From NCBI RefSeq assembly GCF_003123745.1, contig NZ_QETB01000003.1, forward strand, positions 124,001 through 188,000: DNA of 64,000 nt. The letters run 5' to 3'. Under the pieces are notes generated by a model. It worked only from the letters and a program-made list of their open reading frames with translations, was not told the DNA's origin and did not search any database. Below are positions 1 to 6,836 of this stretch, piece by piece. Origin of the DNA: Ancrocorticia populi (GTDB lineage: Bacteria > Actinomycetota > Actinomycetes > Actinomycetales > Actinomycetaceae). Every line of letters begins with the position of its first letter. The first letter of the stretch is position 1. The translations under genes and the position numbers were made by a program.

Positions 1-863
1 CCGATCTTCTCGCCAGCTTCCCGGCGCTGATCGATTACGTCACGGAGCGTTCCGGTAACCGAACCGAGGCAGAGAACAATGGTTTCCGCGTCCTCCGTCC
101 GGTACTCATGGAGCAGGCCTCCCGAATCGCGGCCGAACACCTCTTGGAATTCCTTCTGTACCTGCGGGATCAGCTCTAGCGCCTGCATCTGCTTGTGGTG
201 GGCAAGGTACTTCACCTCGGTGAACGCCTCAGGCCCCACCATCGCGCCCATGGAGAGCGGGTTCTCCGGGTCAAGGACCACGCGCGGCTCATAGGACGGG
301 AGGAACGTCGCGATGTCCTCAGCATCGGGAACATCTACCTGCTCCACGGCGTGGGTCAGAATAAACCCATCCATGCATACCATGACGGGCAGTGAGAGCT
401 CCTCGGCAATCTTGAAAGCCTGAACATGTAGATCTGCGGCCTCCTGATTGTCCTTGGCGTAGAGCTGGAGCCAGCCGGAATCACGCTGCGACATTGCATC
501 CGAGTGGTCATTCCAGATGTTGATGGGGCCGCCGATGGCGCGATTGGCCACCGTCATGACGATGGGCAGACCAAGTCCCGAGGCGTTGTAGACCGCCTCG
601 ACCATAAACAGAAGTCCCTGCGATGCAGTTGCGGTGTAGGCCCGGGCGCCGGCCGCCGACGCGCCGATGCAAGCGGACATGGCCGCGAACTCGGACTCCA
701 CGTTCACGTACTCGCAGCCTTCGAGCTCGCCTGCCTTCACTTGGCGGGACAGCTCCTCCACGATGTGCGTCTGTGGCGAAATCGGGTAGGCCGAAATTAC
801 CTCCGGGTGGCACCCGGCCACCGCATGGGCAATTGCCTTAGACCCCTCAATTTGCTGCAGCAT
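1..863 (-). CDS. porA: Pyruvate:ferredoxin oxidoreductase alpha subunit, partial (3' end outside window)
   Basis: The frame is open from an ATG at 863 to the window edge. The N-terminus contains YPISPQTHIVEEL, the thiamine-diphosphate-side signature of PorA proteins, followed by a NVESEFAAMSACIGASAAG stretch typical of the alpha subunit. PorA and PorB together decarboxylate pyruvate oxidatively and pass electrons to ferredoxin or flavodoxin in the cytosol. The start overlaps the 3' end of the gamma-subunit gene by 17 bases, so the two genes are co-transcribed and probably translationally coupled. An ATG in a GGAGGTAGAGC context supports the start. The beta subunit presumably follows beyond base 1. 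A 2-oxoglutarate or 2-ketoisovalerate oxidoreductase alpha subunit is the main alternative; substrate cannot be fixed from the part seen. Confidence 0.88.
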   Translation of the reverse strand, partial: MLQQIEGSKAIAHAVAGCHPEVISAYPISPQTHIVEELSRQVKAGELEGCEYVNVESEFAAMSACIGASAAGARAYTATASQGLLFMVEAVYNASGLGLPIVMTVANRAIGGPINIWNDHSDAMSQRDSGWLQLYAKDNQEAADLHVQAFKIAEELSLPVMVCMDGFILTHAVEQVDVPDAEDIATFLPSYEPRVVLDPENPLSMGAMVGPEAFTEVKYLAHHKQMQALELIPQVQKEFQEVFGRDSGGLLHEYRTEDAETIVLCLGSVTGTLRDVIDQRREAGEKI

Positions 864-1428
864 GCTCTACCTCCTTCGCCACCAGGGCGTACGCGGCCTC
901 CGCGGCCGCCACGTTCTTTTCTCCCACTGCCCCGGGGAAGCGCTCGCGAACAGCGCCTTCAACTGATTCCAATTGGAACGGGTGTGCCAGTGCGGCCATC
1001 CCTCCCAGAAGCACAGCGTTGGGGACCGTGCGTCCCGTGTGCTCGCGGGCAATGTCCGTTGCGGGAATGGACATAACGTGCCCGGCTGGCTGCTGGGTGA
1101 CCAGCCAATCTAGCCCAAGCTCGCTGGGCGATTTCGAGGAGTTGATGAGGGCATAACCGTCCTTGGTTAAGCCCGAGAACACATCGAGGATCGGCAGGAG
1201 GGTGGGGTCCTGAACAATAATAAGATCAGGGGACAAAACAGGTTCTCGCGTGCGGATCTCTGTGTCTCGAATCCGCGCGTAGGCAACAACTGGTGCGCCC
1301 GTCCGCTCAGATCCAAACGACGGGAAAGCTTGCGCGTGGCGGCCCTCATGGAAGGCTGCCATAGCCACCATGTCGGCGGCCGTGACCACTCCCTGTCCGC
1401 CTCGTCCATGAATGCGTACTTCGACCAT
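847..1428 (-). CDS. porG: Pyruvate:ferredoxin oxidoreductase gamma subunit
   Basis: The 193-residue protein opens with VRIHGRGGQGVVTAADM, the glycine-rich signature of the gamma (POR_C) subunit family, and has the family's usual length. It forms the CoA-binding side subunit of 2-oxoacid:ferredoxin oxidoreductases. The ATG at 1428 lies two bases after a GAGGAC purine stretch. In four-gene por operons the usual order is gamma, delta, alpha, beta; here no delta (2x[4Fe-4S] ferredoxin-like) gene lies between gamma and alpha, because the two reading frames overlap by 17 bases. Delta could be downstream, or absent or replaced by a separate ferredoxin. The promoter region 1429-1545 contains several inverted repeats. 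Confidence 0.88.
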   Translation of the reverse strand: MVEVRIHGRGGQGVVTAADMVAMAAFHEGRHAQAFPSFGSERTGAPVVAYARIRDTEIRTREPVLSPDLIIVQDPTLLPILDVFSGLTKDGYALINSSKSPSELGLDWLVTQQPAGHVMSIPATDIAREHTGRTVPNAVLLGGMAALAHPFQLESVEGAVRERFPGAVGEKNVAAAEAAYALVAKEVEHAAAN

Positions 1429-1444
1429 GTCCTCAGACTAGGAC
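1429..1444 (-). promoter_or_regulatory. Short hairpin over the porG ribosome binding site
   Basis: GTCCT and AGGAC arms with a six-base loop form an inverted repeat immediately upstream of the porG ATG, so the purine stretch used for initiation sits in the stem. A related AGGAC-CCTA-GTCCT repeat lies at 1534-1547. The function is inferred only. Confidence 0.3.
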
Positions 1445-1479
1445 TCCGTGAAAATACGTGCGTCGCTATCCGCGCCTAT

Positions 1480-1508
1480 GAAACACGTTTCGTTTTATGC
1501 AACGAAAC
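1480..1508. promoter_or_regulatory. Overlapping inverted repeats upstream of porGA (possible operator)
   Basis: GTTTCGTT and AACGAAAC form a perfect 8-base inverted repeat with a six-base spacer (1487-1508). A second repeat, GAAAC-AC-GTTTC, overlaps its left arm (1480-1491). Three GAAAC/GTTTC half-sites thus lie in the only plausible promoter region of porGA. It has no T-run, so it is a better operator candidate than a terminator. Confidence 0.4.
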
Positions 1509-1545
1509 TCGTGCGAATTGATGCGGCAATAGCAGGACCCTAGTC

Positions 1546-2388
1546 CTACGAAACGGTGCGTTGCGCCATTGCGGTTGTATACAGACAAATGGATGCTGCC
1601 ACCGAGACATTGAGGGACTCAGCTTGCCCATAGAGCGGTATGGCCACCTTGGCATCTACCTCTGAGAGATCCACGCCATCGAAGCCGCGCGCCTCATTGC
1701 CCACAACCCATAGAGTTGAGCGAGAAATGTCCGGTCCACCAGTTACTCCCGCGCCATATGCCGCCTGTACGAGGGCCGGAAGGTCCCACTCCCCCGTACC
1801 TTCCGCAGCCAGTACCTGCATGCCCGCGGCATGCGCCTGAGCAATGATTTCAGCGAGGTCTAGGTTCGTTGCAGCAGGGACGTGAAAAAGGGAACCGACC
1901 GTTGAGCGGACCACCTTGGGCGCCGTCAATTCGGCGCATCCCTTGGTCAAGAGCACTGCGCCTGCACCCGCCGCATCGGCGCTGCGCACGATGGTCCCTA
2001 CATTGCCCGGGTCGGATGCGCCCACCGCGGCAATCGCAAGCTGCGTGTCCGCCAGCAAACTCTCCAGCGTGGGCTGCTGCGGCATCTCAGCCACAACAAC
2101 GAATCCTTGGCCATCGCCGGAGAGGTCGCGAAGCGCGTCGTCGTCGACAATATGCGTCCACACCCCGGCACTCACGGCCAACTCGCGGATCTCGGGGTAA
2201 CGCTCGAAGGCGCCCTCGCTCACGTACAGGTCCCGGATCAAGCCGGGCTCGCACGCGAGCACCTCGCGTACTGCCTGCGGACCCTCCACCAAGAACTGTC
2301 CATGGCGCGTGCGCTGTTCGCGGCGGTGCAGCTTCTGGGCGCGTTGGAGCTGGTTACGGGTGGCGGGCTTGAGGCGCAGGGATGTCAT
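1546..2388 (-). CDS. TrmH/SpoU-family RNA 2'-O-methyltransferase
   Basis: The 280-residue protein has the three SpoU motifs: a GASDPGNVGTIVRSADAAG loop with the conserved Asn and Arg, LWVVGNEARGF, and a C-terminal IPLYGQAESLNVSVAASI. These form the trefoil-knot SAM-binding site. The N-terminal part (residues about 10-100) matches the L30e-like RNA-binding domain of RNA 2'-O-ribose methylases that act on 23S rRNA or tRNA. I place the start at the ATG at 2388; the frame remains open upstream to 2556 but would then run through the terminator hairpin at 2451-2474. The gene is downstream of rplT in the same direction, a common actinobacterial arrangement. The exact target nucleotide is not predictable here. 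Confidence 0.85.
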   Translation of the reverse strand: MTSLRLKPATRNQLQRAQKLHRREQRTRHGQFLVEGPQAVREVLACEPGLIRDLYVSEGAFERYPEIRELAVSAGVWTHIVDDDALRDLSGDGQGFVVVAEMPQQPTLESLLADTQLAIAAVGASDPGNVGTIVRSADAAGAGAVLLTKGCAELTAPKVVRSTVGSLFHVPAATNLDLAEIIAQAHAAGMQVLAAEGTGEWDLPALVQAAYGAGVTGGPDISRSTLWVVGNEARGFDGVDLSEVDAKVAIPLYGQAESLNVSVAASICLYTTAMAQRTVS

Positions 2389-2442
2389 GGCCCCATCTTC
2401 CCACACGGTCTGAGAGGTTCCCCAATCCGGTCCCTCATGGCA

Positions 2443-2481
2443 CAAAAAATCCGGCCACGAGCGTGCGTGACCGGGTTTTTT
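2443..2481. terminator. Bidirectional rho-independent terminator after rplT
   Basis: The hairpin CCGGCCACG...CGTGACCGG (2451-2474) is flanked by a run of six A on one side and six T on the other. It lies 20-50 bases past the rplT stop and closes the infC operon; it would also act on transcription from the other strand. Confidence 0.8.
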
Positions 2482-2500
2482 CGTTCGTATATAAGGTAAA

Positions 2501-2881
2501 TCAGGCCTTGGGGGCGTTGACATCCTCAGGAAGAGCGGCCTTTGCCGACTCGACAACAGCCTTGAATCCCTCGGGATCGTTGACAGCCATTTCGGCGAGC
2601 TGCTTGCGGTTCACTTCGATACCAGCAAGGTTCAAGCCCTGGATGAAACGGTTGTACGTCATGCCCTCGGCACGGCATCCGGCGTTAATGCGCTGGATCC
2701 ACAGCTTGCGGAACTCGTTCTTCCGGACCTTGCGGTCGCGGTAGTTGTACACCATTGAGTGCGTGACCTGTTCCTTCGCCTTACGGTAAAGGCGGGAACG
2801 CTGGCCACGGTAACCCGAGGCGCGATCGAGTGTTGTACGACGCTTCTTCTTTGCGTTTACTGAGCGCTTAACGCGTGCCAT
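2501..2881 (-). CDS. rplT: 50S ribosomal protein L20
   Basis: The 126-residue basic protein begins [20 protein letters not shown] and contains the L20 core [21 protein letters not shown]20 binds 23S rRNA early in large-subunit assembly. It is the third gene of the infC-rpmI-rplT operon, 19 bases after rpmI, with an AGAAGGAGAAC ribosome binding site upstream. Length is as usual for actinobacteria. Confidence 0.97.
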   Translation of the reverse strand: MARVKRSVNAKKKRRTTLDRASGYRGQRSRLYRKAKEQVTHSMVYNYRDRKVRKNEFRKLWIQRINAGCRAEGMTYNRFIQGLNLAGIEVNRKQLAEMAVNDPEGFKAVVESAKAALPEDVNAPKA

Positions 2882-2900
2882 AAGAGTTCTCCTTCTACCT

Positions 2901-3095
2901 TCAGCGTCCGAGCAGCTTCTTGACCTGCTTGGCGTTTGCCTTGTCCAGAACCTGATCGTTAGACAGGCGGCGCTTGCGGCGGCTGGACTTCACTTCGAGC
3001 AGATGGCGCTTGTTGGCCTGCTCGCGCATAAGCTTTCCGCTACCTGTGGCGCGGAAACGCTTCTTGGCACCGGAGTGCGTCTTATTCTTAGGCAT
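2901..3095 (-). CDS. rpmI: 50S ribosomal protein L35
   Basis: The 64-residue protein begins [20 protein letters not shown], which is the L35 signature, and is rich in Lys and Arg. It sits between infC and rplT in the conserved order. L35 is a small protein of the large ribosomal subunit. The ATG at 3095 is preceded by a GAGGGGC purine stretch. Confidence 0.97.
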   Translation of the reverse strand: MPKNKTHSGAKKRFRATGSGKLMREQANKRHLLEVKSSRRKRRLSNDQVLDKANAKQVKKLLGR

Positions 3096-3149
3096 TGTTA
3101 GCCCCTCATTCGGGCCGCAGTTTCCCTGCGGCGGTGTACTCGGATAAAA

Positions 3150-3836
3150 CTAGTTCGAAGCCCGTGGCGGCTTAGGCATTGGCATGGAGGGCTTTGCTGG
3201 CGCCTGAGGCGTCTCAGCTGGCTTCACCTCGTCTTGCTCCTCGCCTGAACGGCGTGTCTTTTCGGCCCTGCGCGATTCACGCTCTGCCTCGCGGCGGCGG
3301 CGTTGATCGGACTTAGCCTCAGACTTCTTACGCAGCGGGGCCAGCACCATAGACATGTTGCGGCCCTCGGCGCGTGGCGCGGCTTCGATCGTGGAAATCT
3401 CAGAAAGCTCTTCAGCAATCCCGCGCAGCAAGCGCACGCCCTGATCGGGGCGGGACTGCTCGCGGCCCTTGAAACGCAGATCGAACTTCACCTTATCGCC
3501 ACCATTAAGGAAGCGTTCGGCTTGGCCCTTCTTCGTGTTGTAATCGTTCTCATCAATCTTCAGGCCGATCCGAATCGACTTGATGACCGTATTGGACTGA
3601 TTCCGGCGAGCTTCACGAGCCTTCTGAGCAGACTCATACTTGAACTTCCCGTAGTCCATGAGCTTCGCGACAGGTGGGTTGGAGTTTGGCGCGACTTCTA
3701 CCAGATCAAGTCCAGACTCTTGGGCAAGGCGGAGGGCATCCTCCACGCGGACGACACCTACCTGTTCACCACCCGGGCCGACAAGGCGAACCTGATCGAC
3801 GTGGATGCGCTCATTGACTCTTGGTTCGTTGTTAAT
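3150..3836 (-). CDS. infC: Translation initiation factor IF-3, apparent ATT start
   Basis: IF-3 binds the 30S subunit, keeps 50S off and proofreads start codons and the initiator tRNA. The N-domain begins INNEPRVNERIHVDQVRLVG and the C-domain contains KFDLRFKGREQSRPDQG. The usual conserved N-terminus extends upstream to codon ATT at 3836-3834. An in-frame TGA lies four codons upstream with no ATG, GTG or TTG between them, and GAGGAG lies five bases before ATT. An AUU start is established for infC in other bacteria, where it lets IF-3 repress itself. The GTG at 3746 would remove about 30 conserved residues. A charged, proline-rich tail of about 50 residues is typical of actinobacterial IF-3. 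Predicted length is 228 residues. Confidence 0.93.
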   Translation of the reverse strand: MNNEPRVNERIHVDQVRLVGPGGEQVGVVRVEDALRLAQESGLDLVEVAPNSNPPVAKLMDYGKFKYESAQKAREARRNQSNTVIKSIRIGLKIDENDYNTKKGQAERFLNGGDKVKFDLRFKGREQSRPDQGVRLLRGIAEELSEISTIEAAPRAEGRNMSMVLAPLRKKSEAKSDQRRRREAERESRRAEKTRRSGEEQDEVKPAETPQAPAKPSMPMPKPPRASN

Positions 3837-3852
3837 GGCTGCTCCTCAACAT
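3832..3852 (-). CDS. Possible six-codon upstream ORF overlapping the infC start
   Basis: ATG TTG AGG AGC AGC CAT TAA, preceded by AGGA, ends with a TAA that overlaps the infC ATT codon (CATTAAC) in another frame. It could deliver terminating ribosomes to the ATT codon. It is very short and may be chance. Confidence 0.3.
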   Translation of the reverse strand: MLRSSH

Positions 3853-4010
3853 ATTCCTCGACGTGCGCGCACGGAGTACTCCCCAAAGAGCATACGAACC
3901 CAAGCCACATGCGTGGCTGGACCGTAGGACCCGGCACCGCTAGGCACCCAGGTGGGATTTCTCCGCTTGCGTTCCGGCGGTTTCGCCGGTCGGTCGGCTA
4001 ATAGTGTAGC
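3853..4010 (-). promoter_or_regulatory. infC operon promoter and long 5' leader
   Basis: A TACACT -10-like hexamer lies at 4008-4003 on the minus strand; the -35 is weak. If it is used, the leader is about 160 bases. It contains a perfect CCGGCG-AAAC-CGCCGG hairpin near 3974-3989 but no T-run. No protein gene is supported here. Long structured leaders are usual for infC-rpmI-rplT operons; the mechanism in this organism is inferred. Confidence 0.4.
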
Positions 4011-4046
4011 AAATCTGGGCCGTGCCCCGCATCGTTGGAGCGTCAC

Positions 4047-4159
4047 GGTGTTGGTGAGCTTGCTTTCACTCTTTCCATTTTTAGTGTTTTAACGACGACG
4101 ACGTTTTCTCCTCTCTCCGTATTTATTGATGCTGTTTGGGTGTGTTTAGGTATTGTGTT
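4047..4159. other. AT-richer intergenic stretch with no recognised gene
   Basis: This is part of the gap between infC and the DUF222 gene. It contains short T-rich runs and a CGA repeat (ACGACGACGACG) but no supported ORF, RNA or repeat family. Confidence 0.5.
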
Positions 4160-4181
4160 TCGAATGGTCGTTCGGTAAACT
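4160..4181 (+). promoter_or_regulatory. LexA/SOS-like box with promoter of the DUF222 gene
   Basis: TCGAAT-GGTC-GTTCGG (4160-4175) matches the actinobacterial LexA consensus TCGAAC-N4-GTTCGA at 10 of 12 fixed positions. A TAAACT hexamer follows immediately (4176-4181), so a bound repressor would block the promoter. DNA-damage control of 13E12/DUF222 genes is established in mycobacteria. Confidence 0.5.
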
Positions 4182-4234
4182 AGGGGTAGAACAATCATTC
4201 GGACATGTGACAGTTTCTTGGTAGGCACGAGGGG

Positions 4235-5698
4235 GTGGGTGCGGTGAGCGCAGTAGAAGATCAGGCTCGCGGAACAGATGTGCCAATCACACCACCCACT
4301 GACGCGGAATACGCTGCACACGAGGCGGCATGGATGGCCGAATCAGCCGCCGTGCTCACCACGACTGTTTCCCAAGACACCGCCGGGGCCGTGCGGGTCC
4401 TGCAGATCGTACGGGATCTACTGCGCGGACGGCTGGCTGCTGGTAGCGAGGCGGCCTGTATTGATCAGATCCGCCTGTTAGAGGACATTAAAAGCGCTGC
4501 CGCCGCAGCCCAGGTGGTGGCGACCGAGGAGTTTCGCCATCGTCGTGATCAGGCCGAGGCAGATGCTGGTATCAAGCTGGAACAGCGAGCCAGAGGCATC
4601 GGCAGCGAGATCGGGCTCGCTAGGAGGGTCTCACCCCAGCAAGGATCCGCAGCGGTCCGCACCGCCCACACGTTAACCACTGACATGCCCCACGCGTTGG
4701 AAGCACTGTGCGACGGGCGACTGTCCGAGTACACGTCGGGACTGGTGGTCAAAGAAACCAGTCATCTGGACCCGGCAGGCAAAACCGCGATCGATACCCA
4801 CATGGAACCCCGCTACGGAAAGACCGGTTCCCGCCGCCTGGCCGGTGAGGTCCGGGCCCTAGCCCAGCAGGCCGACCCGGTGGCTTATATTAAAGCCCAC
4901 GCCCTGGCTAAGTCTGCGCGGGCGGTGAACATACGCCCAGCACCCTCGGGGATGGCCTACCTAACCGCCCTACTACCGTTAGGGCAAGCCTTTGCCTGTA
5001 AGAAAGCCCTCCACGATACCGCCACCTCTATGGCCTTCAGCGAAGAAACCGTGCAGGCTGGCCCGACCCAGCTCGAAGCCGACCTATTGGTCCAGCGCCT
5101 GACGGGGCAATCCCATGCTGAGGCAGTCAACATCGAAGTCCAGTTGGTCATGACCGACGAAACACTGCTCGGCACCACCACAACCACCCCCAGCCACGCT
5201 CCGGTCATTGATAATACGGGCCGGCACGCCGAGGATGTGTTTACCTCGGCGTGGATGCCCGGCTATGGTCCCATCCCCGCCGCACTCGCGCGGGACATGC
5301 TTGACCCGGTCCATGATCACCAGACCCCAGCTAGGGTGTTTCTACGGCGCGTGTTGACCGATCCGGTCACCGGTGAGGTCACGAAGATTGACACGAGGAA
5401 GCGTGAATTCACCGGTCCGCTACGACGAGCTCTGGTTCTGCGTGATCAGCAGTGCCGGACCCCGTGGTGTAACGCACCCATCGCCCATTTAGACCACGCC
5501 CACCCCTACGCCAAAGGCGGCCACACAAGCGCTGGCAACGGGACCGGGCTCTGCGCCAGATGTAACTACACCAAAGAAAACCCCGGCTGGCACCACACCC
5601 CCACCAACACCAGCACCCGAAACATCACCACACCAACCGGCCACACCTACAACTCAACCCCGCCCCCAATAACGCCAAACCTCAACAGGCGGATCTAG
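4235..5698 (+). CDS. DUF222/13E12-family HNH endonuclease-like protein
   Basis: The 487-residue protein has a long helical DUF222 region (about residues 40-340) and a C-terminal HNH nuclease module (about 395-465) with the pattern RDQQCRTPWCNAPIAHLDH followed by GLCARCNYTKE and WHH. The paired cysteines would bind zinc and the histidines form the beta-beta-alpha-metal active site. The family is the 13E12 repeat family of Mycobacterium and is found in multiple copies in many actinobacteria, often linked to mobility; its biological role is not established. GTG at 4235 and GTG at 4244 are both possible starts. The copy is intact. Its stop overlaps the convergent lacI-type stop in a CTAG tetranucleotide. 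Confidence 0.88.
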   Translation: MGAVSAVEDQARGTDVPITPPTDAEYAAHEAAWMAESAAVLTTTVSQDTAGAVRVLQIVRDLLRGRLAAGSEAACIDQIRLLEDIKSAAAAAQVVATEEFRHRRDQAEADAGIKLEQRARGIGSEIGLARRVSPQQGSAAVRTAHTLTTDMPHALEALCDGRLSEYTSGLVVKETSHLDPAGKTAIDTHMEPRYGKTGSRRLAGEVRALAQQADPVAYIKAHALAKSARAVNIRPAPSGMAYLTALLPLGQAFACKKALHDTATSMAFSEETVQAGPTQLEADLLVQRLTGQSHAEAVNIEVQLVMTDETLLGTTTTTPSHAPVIDNTGRHAEDVFTSAWMPGYGPIPAALARDMLDPVHDHQTPARVFLRRVLTDPVTGEVTKIDTRKREFTGPLRRALVLRDQQCRTPWCNAPIAHLDHAHPYAKGGHTSAGNGTGLCARCNYTKENPGWHHTPTNTSTRNITTPTGHTYNSTPPPITPNLNRRI

Positions 5699-6708
5699 GA
5701 AAAGGGAGGCCGCTCCCCCGAGCCACGCTCAGTCAGGGCAACTGGCAACTCAATCATCTCTGCTTCCTTACTCGGATCCTCGATGCGCGCAAACGCCAAA
5801 TCCGCCGCCTGCCGCCCCATGTCTCGTGAATCATGTGATATTACGGAGAGCCCGAGTACGCCGGCCCATTCGACGTCGTCGAACCCAATCATGGCCGGAC
5901 GGCGTCCAACGGGATACCGCGAATGTACCTCGTGCAAAATGGCCAGTGCGGATCTATTATTTCCACCTACGAAGGCCGTGGGCGGGGCCTCCAGATCGAG
6001 CAATTCGCGGACTATCTCGCGGGCCCGAGCAACATCATGAGCATCCTTGCGAACCAGGCGCTCCCAATTCGAAATGCCCGCCTCAGACATCGCGTCGGAA
6101 AAGCCAGCCAGTCTGGCCTGTTGGGTGGGAAGCCATTCGTAGTCCCCCACATATGAAATACGGGTATGACCATGCTCTAGTAGGTGCGTAGCGGCCAACC
6201 TGCCACCTGCTTCATTGTCGAGTACCACGGAATCTGCTTGAATAGCCCGCGGCTCGCGATCTACGAAGACAACGGTAAGGCCGGTCCGGACTAGGTCAAG
6301 ATATTGCGAATTGTCCTCCATCGAGGACACAACGATCAGTGCTCGGGACCTCTGCCGGGCCGCACCTTTCGCCAACTCCCACTCGGTATCTGGATCCTCG
6401 CCAGAACTCGACAAGCTAAGGATCATACGGTGCTCGCGTGCGCGTTCCTCGATACCCTGCGCCATTGCAGCATAGAAGGGGTTCGTCATATCACCGATGA
6501 TCACGGAAATTGCGTCCGCTTGTTGCCCACTCGCCAAAAGGCTCGCCGCGGCGTTCCGCCGATAACCAAGCACCCGAGCTTCCTTCAGGACGCGTTCGCG
6601 AGTCTGAGGAGCCACGTGAGGTTCGCCCGCCAATACGCGGGACGCCGTCTTCAGGCTTACTCCAGCAGCCGTGGCCACCTGTGCAAGCGTGACGTTAGTG
6701 TGTGTCAT
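5695..6708 (-). CDS. LacI-family transcriptional repressor
   Basis: The 337-residue protein has the LacI helix-turn-helix (about residues 5-25: VATAAGVSLKTASRVL) and hinge (RNAAASLLASGQ), followed by a periplasmic-binding-like effector domain from about residue 60 to the end (VIIGDMTNPFYAAMAQGI, VSYVGD-type sheets, PAMIGFDDVEWA). It probably represses the divergent GH92 gene, because a perfect LacI-type operator lies just downstream of that gene's promoter. The ATG at 6708 sits six bases after a GATAAT hexamer, suggesting a leaderless mRNA; the frame also extends upstream to 6768 but without support. The inducer is probably mannose or a mannoside, which is inference. No sugar transporter gene is adjacent. 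Confidence 0.9.
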   Translation of the reverse strand: MTHTNVTLAQVATAAGVSLKTASRVLAGEPHVAPQTRERVLKEARVLGYRRNAAASLLASGQQADAISVIIGDMTNPFYAAMAQGIEERAREHRMILSLSSSGEDPDTEWELAKGAARQRSRALIVVSSMEDNSQYLDLVRTGLTVVFVDREPRAIQADSVVLDNEAGGRLAATHLLEHGHTRISYVGDYEWLPTQQARLAGFSDAMSEAGISNWERLVRKDAHDVARAREIVRELLDLEAPPTAFVGGNNRSALAILHEVHSRYPVGRRPAMIGFDDVEWAGVLGLSVISHDSRDMGRQAADLAFARIEDPSKEAEMIELPVALTERGSGERPPFS

Positions 6709-6714
6709 TCTTCT

Positions 6715-6720
6715 ATTATC
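6715..6720 (-). promoter_or_regulatory. -10 element of the lacI-type gene
   Basis: GATAAT, then six bases, then ATG at 6708. Transcription would start at or next to the start codon. Confidence 0.5.
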
Positions 6721-6756
6721 TGTGATCTCGGACTCCCACATAGTGATTTGAGATGC

Positions 6757-6762
6757 TAGACT
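6757..6762 (+). promoter_or_regulatory. -10 element of the GH92 gene
   Basis: TGCTAGACT has an extended -10 form (hexamer TAGACT). The predicted start near 6769 places the LacI operator at about +6 to +19. Confidence 0.4.
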
Positions 6763-6774
6763 CGCCACTATTCG

Positions 6775-6788
6775 TGACAGCGTTGTCA
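6775..6788. promoter_or_regulatory. LacI-family operator
   Basis: TGACAGCGTTGTCA fits the LacI-family pattern TGNCANCGNTNNCA with perfect TGACA/TGTCA arms and a central CG. It lies between the divergent repressor and GH92 genes. Confidence 0.75.
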
Positions 6789-6836
6789 GAGGCGCTGGAT
6801 CGGATCACACTACTGGACGAAGGAGACCACCACGTT

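Noticed and set aside
504-1076. Plus-strand open frame of 190 codons opposite porA and porG
   Set aside because: It lies antisense to two well-supported por genes, has an Arg/His/Pro-rich composition typical of a mirror frame, and no domain.
3846-4046. Short minus-strand ORF of 66 codons upstream of infC
   Set aside because: Arg/Pro-rich with no homologous feature; better explained as infC leader.
4235-5698. Active mobile element carrying the HNH gene
   Set aside because: No terminal repeats, target duplication, intron or recombinase were seen around it.
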